In this document: positions 24,097-31,900 of the stretch, piece after piece
Layout: every line of letters begins with the position of its first letter
Position numbering within the stretch: position 1 is the first letter of the stretch
Assembly (NCBI GenBank): GCA_965200035.1
Contig: OZ241334.1
Coordinates: 2,108,001-2,172,000 of the forward strand
From: UBA1952 sp965200035
GTDB taxonomy: Bacteria > Bacteroidota > Bacteroidia > Chitinophagales > Chitinophagaceae
Length of the DNA stretch: 64,000 nt
Direction of reading: 5' to 3'
Position numbers and translations under genes: made by a program
Notes under the pieces: model-generated
Database searches by the model: none
What the model was told of the DNA's origin: nothing
What the model saw: only the letters and a program-made list of their open reading frames with translations

Positions 24097-24963
24097 ATGC
24101 AAGACAATAATCTTTCCCTGTTCAAAAGCTTTTACGCAACGATTGCAGACTTATCAGATGGTGAAATTGCACAGTATCCGACATTCACTTCATCCCTACA
24201 AGCAGAGCTTGAATCGCTTGATCCTATTGCCGCAAATGAATTGGTTCAATCAAAGCTCATCAAGATAGAACCAGACGAAGAGCTACTGAATCTTTATAAT
24301 GAGCTGCGTGAGTTTCAGGACTCAGCAATGGGCGAGCCTTATGAGTTTGAACCGAACCATCCTTTCGTTTTAGCCATTGCAGCAATTGCGGAAACGCTAA
24401 ACGAGAAATCGAATCATGGAGCCGATGTGCTTCCGAAACTACAAGCCAAGTTCCAAGAAGCACTCCTGGCGAGAGTGAAGGTAAATGTGCTGACAAGCCA
24501 TATAAAATCAAATGCCAGTGCACTGAATGAGTATCGGTTCAGACTTTTAGAGAACGGCGTTACCAATAGCTCACAGTTACTTTCTGTTGAAGACCCAAAA
24601 TCTTTCGGCGAGTTCACGCATACCCAGCAAGCCATTGCCATCCATTACCTTTTCCAGGAAGCGCTTGGTATTACCGGCGTTGATACAACGCGGCTTATGG
24701 AGTTCGCGCATTTACTCTCTGCGAAGAAGATTCCATTGAGTAAGGATACAGGAAAGGAAAACATCAGAAACAGCGGAATCAAAAGCGCTTTTAACAAAGC
24801 CTGGAAAAAGGAAGATGCCAATCACCTGAATGATCTGCGGTTCGTGCTGCGCTTCTTCAAACCACTCAATTCTTCAGGCGCAGCCGGAATTCAAAATGCT
24901 GTCGCAGCTTTAGAGAAGCGCATCGCCAAACTCAGCGAAAAGCTAAACAAAGAAAAGGACTAA
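24097..24963 (+). CDS. Unknown soluble protein downstream of WYL regulator
   Basis: The 288-residue protein is not recognised. It is acidic and mainly helical, with no signal peptide or membrane segment. The C-terminal part contains AWKKEDANHLNDLRFVLRFF and ends RIAKLSEKLNKEKD. Its position 82 bp after the WYL regulator suggests co-transcription. The last about 50 bp of the gene and 60 bp beyond recur in diverged form at 27351-27464, on the far side of the AbiE module; that copy keeps the terminal SEKLNKEKD codons, so part of the gene was duplicated or the original context was split. Confidence 0.6.
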   Translation: MQDNNLSLFKSFYATIADLSDGEIAQYPTFTSSLQAELESLDPIAANELVQSKLIKIEPDEELLNLYNELREFQDSAMGEPYEFEPNHPFVLAIAAIAETLNEKSNHGADVLPKLQAKFQEALLARVKVNVLTSHIKSNASALNEYRFRLLENGVTNSSQLLSVEDPKSFGEFTHTQQAIAIHYLFQEALGITGVDTTRLMEFAHLLSAKKIPLSKDTGKENIRNSGIKSAFNKAWKKEDANHLNDLRFVLRFFKPLNSSGAAGIQNAVAALEKRIAKLSEKLNKEKD

Positions 24964-25024
24964 AAATTGGGGGGCCTACCCTGTTACTGCCGCGAGATTT
25001 GTATGTAAGTATTTTTGCTTTCCG
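24913..25024 (+). repeat. Imperfect direct repeat flanking the AbiE module, left copy
   Basis: It begins in the last codons of the 24097-24963 gene and runs to TTTTGCTTTCCG. The right copy (27351-27464) matches throughout with scattered mismatches and small gaps, including an identical CAGCGAAAAGCTAAACAAAG core. Confidence 0.8.
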
Positions 25025-25362
25025 ATCCAGAGGACAACAAATGCAGCAGGAGCGTAAACAAATTCTATGGCATGAACCGTGATAATGAAGAGCAGGGTAT
25101 AAGAAGCAGCAGCCTCAAAGGCTAAAGCGTTACTTAAGTGTGAATGGTAGGAGCGCGGGATGCGGCTTGATGCTCAGTGGAACTGAATACAACCATCTGG
25201 TTCCGTTGGGCGATTGCACTTGGCTTTACGTTGTCATTAATCTTAAAACAATAGCAATGCCGTTCTGGATTCAAAACTGGCCAGACAGTTCAAACTCAGA
25301 CTGAAAACCAAAGCCCGCAGCGGCTTGTGCCAATTGAAAGTAGCCCAGAATCATTTTTTGTA
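25025..25362. other. Non-coding stretch upstream of AbiE
   Basis: I see no gene or clear structure between the left repeat and the AbiE promoter. The frames are short and not protein-like. Confidence 0.5.
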
Positions 25363-25404
25363 TAATTTTGTTCATAAAATGGCATTGTTCACGCCTGTGT
25401 GAAC
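25363..25404 (+). promoter_or_regulatory. AbiE promoter -7 element and operator palindrome
   Basis: TAATTTTG (25363-25370) fits the -7 consensus; I see no clean -33 box. Downstream, GTTCAC-GCCTGT-GTGAAC (25387-25404) is a perfect 6-bp palindrome ending 11 bp before the AbiEi start. AbiEi antitoxins repress their own operon by binding inverted repeats in this position. Confidence 0.6.
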
Positions 25405-25415
25405 CTAAAAATTAT

Positions 25416-26417
25416 ATGAACATGGTCGAAGCGGAAATTGTACATAATGCCCTTGCAAACCTGGAAAAGCTACTGCCAGTTCAGGCAAAATGGCTTGCTC
25501 ATAAGGGTTTTGCTGATGGGCAGGTGTGCTTAAAGATCGGCGCGGTAGAGCACTGCTTGGATGCTGAGATTAAAATGGAAGTAAAAACCAATATGCTACC
25601 TCGATTATTAGTCCAGGGGAATCAGATAGAGCACTTTATAGTTATAGCGAAGATGATACAACCGAAGGCAAAGGAGGTTCTACGGGCAGAGAACATAGCC
25701 TATCTCGAAGGCAATGGCAATATTTTTTTTCAGGATGGCGCTACTTTCTTTTTTATAGATACCCAAAAACGTCCCGGTGATAATGCGGGAACCCGACCTG
25801 CGGGTTTTACTGAAACAGAAACGCGACTGCTCTATCATTTTCTTTTGGATGAAACACTTATCAACCTCACCTATCGCGAGATTGCCGACAAAACTGCTAC
25901 GGCATTGGGCGGTATTACGCCACTGTTCAAAAAACTAATCGCCCAGGGCTTCCTCGTGAAGGGGCGGGAAACAACCAGCCTCAAAAACAAACAGGAATTG
26001 CTGGCACAATGGGTAGCTGCCTATGAGGAAAAGCTGCATCCTAAGCTGCCCTTAGGGCGTTTTCGCTTTGTAGAAAAAGAGCAGTTCGAGGCATGGAAAG
26101 GCCTTGAGCTGGAAAGGGGTAGAACCTGGTGGGGCTCAGAACCCGCGGCCGACTTGCTCACGCATTATCTAAGGCCTGGAATATTGAGCCTCTACACGCG
26201 CGAAGACCGCTTGGCGCTTATGAAGAAATATCGGCTTGCCCCGGACCCTAAGGGGAATGTCGTCCTGCTACACCCTTTCTGGCCGGAAGGTGCCGACACC
26301 ATTGAGCTAACCGTACCGCCACTATTGGTCTACGCCGACCTACTGGCCACTGGCGACCACCGATGCATAGAAACCGCCCAACTACTATATGAAAGAAGCA
26401 TGGCAACACAATTTTGA
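25416..26417 (+). CDS. AbiEi-family type IV antitoxin
   Basis: The predicted product has 333 residues and starts at ATG 25416 (MNMVEAEIVHNALANLEKLL). An earlier in-frame ATG at 25368 would lie upstream of the operator palindrome and is less likely. Residues about 135-200 form a winged helix (TETETRLLYHFLLDETLINL, TYREIADKTATALGGITPLF) and the rest the AbiEi C-terminal antitoxin part. It partners the nucleotidyltransferase that overlaps its 3' end by 29 bp. Expected role: transcriptional autorepressor and antagonist of the toxin in an abortive-infection pair. A run of eight T at 25723-25730 lies in frame. Confidence 0.8.
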   Translation: MNMVEAEIVHNALANLEKLLPVQAKWLAHKGFADGQVCLKIGAVEHCLDAEIKMEVKTNMLPRLLVQGNQIEHFIVIAKMIQPKAKEVLRAENIAYLEGNGNIFFQDGATFFFIDTQKRPGDNAGTRPAGFTETETRLLYHFLLDETLINLTYREIADKTATALGGITPLFKKLIAQGFLVKGRETTSLKNKQELLAQWVAAYEEKLHPKLPLGRFRFVEKEQFEAWKGLELERGRTWWGSEPAADLLTHYLRPGILSLYTREDRLALMKKYRLAPDPKGNVVLLHPFWPEGADTIELTVPPLLVYADLLATGDHRCIETAQLLYERSMATQF

Positions 26418-27216
26418 GCGGCTCCGCCAGGCTTATAAGCCTGTCTTTGACGGATTAGAGGCAGCATTAGGCAAACTTGCCGTCGATTTCTACTTGATTG
26501 GTGCGCAATCAAGGGACGTATGGATGGCGCATATGGACCTCGAGAGCCGTGTTACTGCGGATATTGATTATTGCGTGTACGTACCCGATCGGGCTACCTG
26601 GGACGCATTGACCCAATACCTGATCAGCGAAAGAGGATTCCAGCGCGATGACAAGCTACCTTACCGATTCTATATCGGGCCGCTGATGATGGATTTAATC
26701 CCATACGGCGGCCTACAGGAGAAAGATGGAGAGGTAATGCTCGAAGATCCCAAGATGGAGCTGTCTGTATTGGGCACCAAGACCATCCTGGAAGATGCGA
26801 CCGTAAGCCTGGGCAATTTTAGAATTGTAACGTTGCCAGGGCTGTGTATCATGAAGCTTATTGCCTTTAGCGAAAAGCCGGATCTGCGTGCCAAAGACTG
26901 GGGCGACTTCCTGTTCCTGCTCAATAATTATGGGGAGATAGCCGGCAACACGCTCTATGAAGGCACCTATGACGACCTCATTGAGGAGGATATGGAGCTG
27001 AATGTTGCTGCTGCAAGAATGCTGGGCCGGCAAATGGCACCCATCCTCAACAAGGACCGTATTCTTAGAGAACAAATTATTGCTGCCCTTACCCGTAAAT
27101 GTGATGGATTCGTAAGAAGTGAGATCGACGAAATGTACCTTCACAGAGAAGATGCAGACCGTTTAATTACCAATTTTAAACTCATTGCCGAGGCATTGCA
27201 AGGCATTATTGATTAG
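26389..27216 (+). CDS. AbiEii-like nucleotidyltransferase toxin
   Basis: The protein has 275 residues with the polymerase-beta-like nucleotidyltransferase fold: LIGAQSRDVW (36-45) followed by TADIDYCVYV (57-65), where Asp58 and Asp60 form the metal site. The later LPGLCIMKLIAFSEKPDLRA, KDWGDFLFLL helix is typical of AbiEii/AbiGii relatives. Such toxins (for example MenT) add nucleotides to tRNA ends and stop translation. The canonical G-S pair is replaced by GAQS. It is translationally coupled to the AbiEi gene (29-bp overlap). Confidence 0.8.
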   Translation: MKEAWQHNFERLRQAYKPVFDGLEAALGKLAVDFYLIGAQSRDVWMAHMDLESRVTADIDYCVYVPDRATWDALTQYLISERGFQRDDKLPYRFYIGPLMMDLIPYGGLQEKDGEVMLEDPKMELSVLGTKTILEDATVSLGNFRIVTLPGLCIMKLIAFSEKPDLRAKDWGDFLFLLNNYGEIAGNTLYEGTYDDLIEEDMELNVAAARMLGRQMAPILNKDRILREQIIAALTRKCDGFVRSEIDEMYLHREDADRLITNFKLIAEALQGIID

Positions 27217-27350
27217 CTAATTAAAGTAGGAAGCCAACACATAAAAAAGTTCACAGAAATAGCCCTGCTTTACCCTTTTATCCAACAGTCAACAACTCCA
27301 TGAATAACTTTTACACCGTGTTGTATGAGTTCGCGGTCATCGCACCTTAA

Positions 27351-27464
27351 GAGAAACGCACTGCCAAATTCAGCGAAAAGCTAAACAAAGAAAAGGATTG
27401 AAAATTTGGGGCTACCCCACCACCGACCCCACGACTTGTCTGTGATGACTTTTGCTTTCCGCTC
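27351..27464 (+). repeat. Imperfect direct repeat flanking the AbiE module, right copy
   Basis: Diverged copy of 24913-25024. It includes the codons for SEKLNKEKD and a stop although no complete gene precedes it, so it is a remnant. Together the two copies bracket a 2.3-kb segment carrying only the AbiE operon, suggesting insertion by homologous exchange between related sequences. Confidence 0.8.
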
Positions 27465-27496
27465 TTGATAAAACAACAGGAGCGAAGGCAAAACTT

Positions 27497-27835
27497 ATGG
27501 ATAAAGTAATTCTCACAACCCCCGAAGAACTGAAGCAGCTGATCGTTGATTCAGTGCAGTCTGCGCTTAATGGGCGCGACAAAAATTCCGAAACAGCGGC
27601 GGGTGCGCACAGTGGTGCAAAGTATTTGACGGTAAGCGAGGCTGCCCGTTACCTGAATCTCGCCAAGCAGACCGTCTATGGCTTTACCAGCAGCCGGACA
27701 ATCCCATTCATCAAGCGAGCCAAGCGGCTGCTCTTCACAAAAAGCGATTTGGATGAATGGCTGGCACAAGGTAAAAAGCAATCGCGCGACCAGATGCGCG
27801 CGGGAATCCAAAACTTCACCCGGAAAGTTGCATAG
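27497..27835 (+). CDS. Excisionase-like MerR/HTH_17 DNA-binding protein
   Basis: The product has 112 residues, starting at MDKVILTTPEELKQLIVDSV (27497), the usual N-terminus in this group; the open frame extends 15 codons upstream. Residues about 45-90 form a winged HTH: LTVSEAARYLNLAKQTVYGF, IPFIKRAKRLLFTKSDLDEW. Such proteins are common in Bacteroidota mobile elements, where some act as excisionases or replication/mobilisation regulators. The iterated GTTAGC boxes starting 180 bp downstream (28015-28063) could be its binding sites. Confidence 0.75.
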   Translation: MDKVILTTPEELKQLIVDSVQSALNGRDKNSETAAGAHSGAKYLTVSEAARYLNLAKQTVYGFTSSRTIPFIKRAKRLLFTKSDLDEWLAQGKKQSRDQMRAGIQNFTRKVA

Positions 27836-28214
27836 CCAGCTGAAAAGTGCGGCTTCTTCCCTCAGAAATTGAAGGTGATCCACATCTTTTCTGGATTATT
27901 TCCTTGCAAGAGATGAACCTCACCGGCGTTTGTGAAGCCACTCGCTAAAATCAGCCATTTTTCACCAGGCCCTCAGCCAAAACCGCTCGGAAAAAGCCGG
28001 GTTGATAGTAGCGGGTTAGCAAAAAGGTAGTGTCGGATTAGCAGAATGTTAGCGCCAGTTAGTGTAAGTCGCCAAAACTGCACGAAAAAACGAGAATTCC
28101 AGCTGTTTCTCAGCCTTTCGAGGACTTTTTGCAGCTTAGGAACCCTGGCCGACCCCCAAAATCAGCTAAAACACCCTACAACACCATTAAAAGAGCCATT
28201 TACAAACAAAAATC
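27836..28214. other. Non-coding region with iterated GTTAGC boxes
   Basis: No gene is seen. GTTAGC-type boxes occur at 28015-28020, 28037-28042 (ATTAGC), 28048-28053 and 28058-28063 (GTTAGT). Spacings of 22, 11 and 10 bp put them on the same DNA face. This resembles iterons bound by an excisionase, replication or mobilisation protein; no downstream rep or mob gene exists, so the role is open. Confidence 0.45.
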
Positions 28215-28706
28215 ATGATCAATCAGTATTTAGAACAGATAGAAAGTCTGAAAAAAAGAATCAAGGAGCTCGACAGCGAGCTGACATCCACCGACGTGAA
28301 GATGTATTTATGGATGGAGATAGCCAACAAGGGCAAAGCGGAGTATCAAACCCTTTTAAAGCGGAACCAGTGGCTTGAAAATCGCAACAAGCAGTTAGAA
28401 AATCCTAAAGCCCCCCGCTATCATTCCCTCAGTTGGCAGGGTAAGATTGTGTTCTGCATCAAAAAATTGAAGCGGCCGCTTCGATCACAGGAAATAATCC
28501 AAGAGCTGCAAATTATGGAGGCCAGTACCGAGGGATTAAAGTATCAACGCGATAATTTTATTTCGGTAGTGCTCTCAAACGCGGTGAAAGCAGGTCGGCT
28601 GCATATTGAGAAAATGCGTGGAACGCGTGGAGGTTTCTACGCATTGTCGGAATGGTTGAATGAGGAAGGGAAGCTGCCTGAGAAAATGTTGAAAAACATG
28701 TGGTAA
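28215..28706 (+). CDS. Unknown coiled-coil / winged-helix-like protein
   Basis: The 163-residue protein is not recognised. Residues 1-65 are a predicted coiled coil (INQYLEQIESLKKRIKELDS, QWLENRNKQLEN). Residues about 75-145 look like a winged helix: WQGKIVFCIKKLKRPLRSQE, FISVVLSNAVKAGRLHIEKM, RGTRGGFYALSEW. The pattern suggests a DNA-binding oligomer. It lies between the iterated boxes and the large helicase gene, on the same strand as the excisionase-like gene. Confidence 0.6.
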   Translation: MINQYLEQIESLKKRIKELDSELTSTDVKMYLWMEIANKGKAEYQTLLKRNQWLENRNKQLENPKAPRYHSLSWQGKIVFCIKKLKRPLRSQEIIQELQIMEASTEGLKYQRDNFISVVLSNAVKAGRLHIEKMRGTRGGFYALSEWLNEEGKLPEKMLKNMW

Positions 28707-28973
28707 CATCAACGCTTTAAGTTTCGGTTTAAGAAGCATTAAGGCATTTCGTAAGCTGATAACGCCGCCACATTAATGTTTGAATTTGCCACGCCCCCTA
28801 AACGGATTATCCATGCCAGTTGAGTACATTTATCAAACCTATTTGGTATTAAGAATGATGTTGCCTGCTCATCAAGGATCTTAGAATCGTTGATGTCTTT
28901 TCTACTACTATAGCCATATGATAAATATTACCAGCGTACAATGACACTTCTATAAACTCATTATTGATAGCGT

Positions 28974-31900
28974 ATGCATCCAGAGCCTTCCACTATAGCA
29001 CTTACAACTTTACCATCTGTTACCGAGTTCGCTTATGCACATGCCTTCAACTATGCGCTACAGCAAGCCCACGTCCCTATAGTAAGACGCCTTGTGCTTA
29101 GGAATGAAACGGAGCAAGACTGGCGCGACATTTGTATTTCCATCTCGCTCATCCCTGATTTTGCCGCTTCTTTTGAACACCGCATAGACTTATTGCCAGC
29201 AGGCGGAATGGTTGAGCTCGATGCTATTCAGATGCCGGTGCGCAGTTTGGCTCTTGCCGAACTTACTGAGCGCCTGGAAGGCGACCTCTGCCTAAAAGTT
29301 TCAAGGGGCAACAATCTATTCTTTGAGCAGCATTACAATATCGCTATCCTGCCGTATGACCATTGGCAGGGTGTCTCACTCTTGCCGGAAGGCATTGCTG
29401 CTTTCATCACACCAAACCATCCGCAAATACCGGCAATCCTTCGTCGGGCCTCAGAGATTCTTACAGGCTGGACGGGCAATCCGTCTTTCGATGCCTATCA
29501 AAGCCGTAATCCCGACCGTGTGCGAAAGCAAATGGCGGCGCTTTATGAAGCCCTTGCCGAATTGGCACTGGTTTACTGCACCGTCCCTGCATCCTTTGAA
29601 GAGCGGGGCCAGCGCGTACGGCTTGCCGATGCAGTGCTGGCCCAGAAAATGGGCAATTGCCTGGATATGTCGCTACTGTATGCCGCCTGTATGGAAGCAG
29701 CAGGCATTCATCCGCTCCTGATTGTGATACACGGCCATGCTTTTGCCGGTGCCTGGCTAATCGAGGAATCCTTTGCCGACCCGGTGAGTGATGACCCATC
29801 GCTGCTTACCAAACGTATCGCGTCCGGTATCAACGAGATTGCGCTTGTAGAAAGCACCTGTATGAATGCCGGAAAGGGCACTAGGTTTGACGATGCAGTA
29901 CGTGCCGCCGAAAGTCATCTGCTAGACACAGCCGCCTTTGTACTTTTCGTAGATGTAAAGCGTGCCCGCTTTTCGCGCATTCGTCCGCTGCCGCTGCGCA
30001 TGGCCACAGCCGGGGGCTTTCAACTATTGGAAGAGGCGCCGCAGACAACCCGTGATAATGATGCGCCGCTAAGCCTTGGCGAAACATTGGTGGTGGTAGA
30101 TGGCAAACCTGTGGTTGTAGGTAAGCAACAGCTTTGGGAGCGTAAGCTGTTAGACCTCACGCTGCGCAACAATTTGCTGAACCTGCGCGTCACCAAAGGC
30201 ACCGTTCAATTTATACATATCAATCCTGCAAAGCTGGAAGACGCTTTGGCTAGCGGCGCTGAATTTCAAGTCCTGCCCAAACCTGCCGACTGGGATAATC
30301 CGGTACGTAGCGCTGGTCTTTATCAGGCACTACACGATGCCGACCCGATGCTCGAGCTGGCGGCGCATGAGCTTAGCCAGAAGCGGCTTCGTTGCTACCT
30401 GAGCGAGACGGAGCTGGTAAATAATCTTACTGCACTCTATCGTTCCTCACGCACAGCCCTTGAAGAGAATGGCGCCAACACGCTGTACATCGCCCTGGGT
30501 TTCCTGAAATGGTTTGAGACAGCAGCAAGCGAAGTGCCACGTTTTGCGCCATTGCTGTTGCTGCCGGTAGAGATCGTGCGTAAAAGCGCGCGGCAGGGTT
30601 TCATCATCCGCAGCCGGGAAGAAGAGCCTATGATGAATATCACGCTGCTGGAAAAGCTGCGGCAGGATTACGGCATCGCCATTGGCGGATTGGAAGTATT
30701 ACCCCGGGATGAAAGCGGTGTAGATGTAGCACAGGTATTCAATATCGTCCGTCGCGCGATCATGGCGCAGGCCCGCTGGAATATTGAAGAGCAGGTAGTG
30801 CTGGGTACTTTCTCATTCAATAAGTTCATTCTCTGGAATGACATTCACAACAATGCAGACAAGTTGCTACAGAACAAGACCGTTGCCAGCCTCGTAAGCG
30901 GCAAGCTGGAGTGGACAATAGCACCCGACATTACCCGGAACCTCGATGATGCTTTTCCACCATCATCCATTGCCCTGCCTATTGCCAGCGATTCTTCGCA
31001 GCTGGAGGCCGTCATAGCATCGGGCGAAGGACAAAGCTTTGTGCTGCACGGGCCGCCGGGTACCGGTAAGAGCCAGACCATCACGAACATCATTGCCAAT
31101 GCGCTGTTTGCGGGTAAGAAGGTACTGTTTGTCGCCGCTAAGAAGGCTGCGCTGGATGTAGTGGAAACCCGACTGGAAAGCATTGGCATTGGTCCGTTCT
31201 GCCTGGAGCTGCACAGCAATAAAGCAAAAAAGACAGCCATCATTGAGCAGCTTAAAAGAGCTACCACCATCGCTCATAAGGCTGCACCGGAAGGCTTTTT
31301 AAAAGAAGGCGAGCGACTGGCAATAGTACGGGCAGAGCTGAATGAACACGTTAAAGCATTGCACCAAAAATGGCCGGCCGGCCTGTCGCTTTATGAAGCC
31401 TTCAGCCGGTGGAGCGCCGAAGACGCGGCGACGCCCGATGGTATTCCAATTCCACAGACTGCTCTTGCAACTCTTACTGCAGATCGCCTGCAGGACTGGA
31501 ATGATACCGTGCGTGAGCTGTCCATAGTGGCAAAAGCTGTTGGCAGCCCCCTGGCACATGCATTACTTGGAACGAGTCCGCTTTTTTATACGCCCGCGCT
31601 AAAAGGTGAAGCTGCCGCTGCACTGAATAATTACAGCAAGGCGCTGAGCGATCTTAAGAAGGCCACCGATACCGTTTCAGGCCTGTTGCATATAACCGAT
31701 GGTGCGCAGAGCCAATCCCGCACTGAAGCACTTGCCGCACTTGCTGGTGCGATACTTGGCCTCCCAGCGATGCCCCCTTCATTGATTACTGCCGATTCCC
31801 CGGAGCAAACATTTAAAAGCCTGAAAGCATGGACGGCGCAGGGCCGGATGCGGGATGCGAAAAAGTCGGCACTACTGCAATCGTTCTCAAGCAATGTCTT

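Noticed and set aside
25723..25730. Run of eight T in the AbiEi gene as a phase-variation site
   Set aside because: The frame is intact here and a single short homopolymer is weak evidence.
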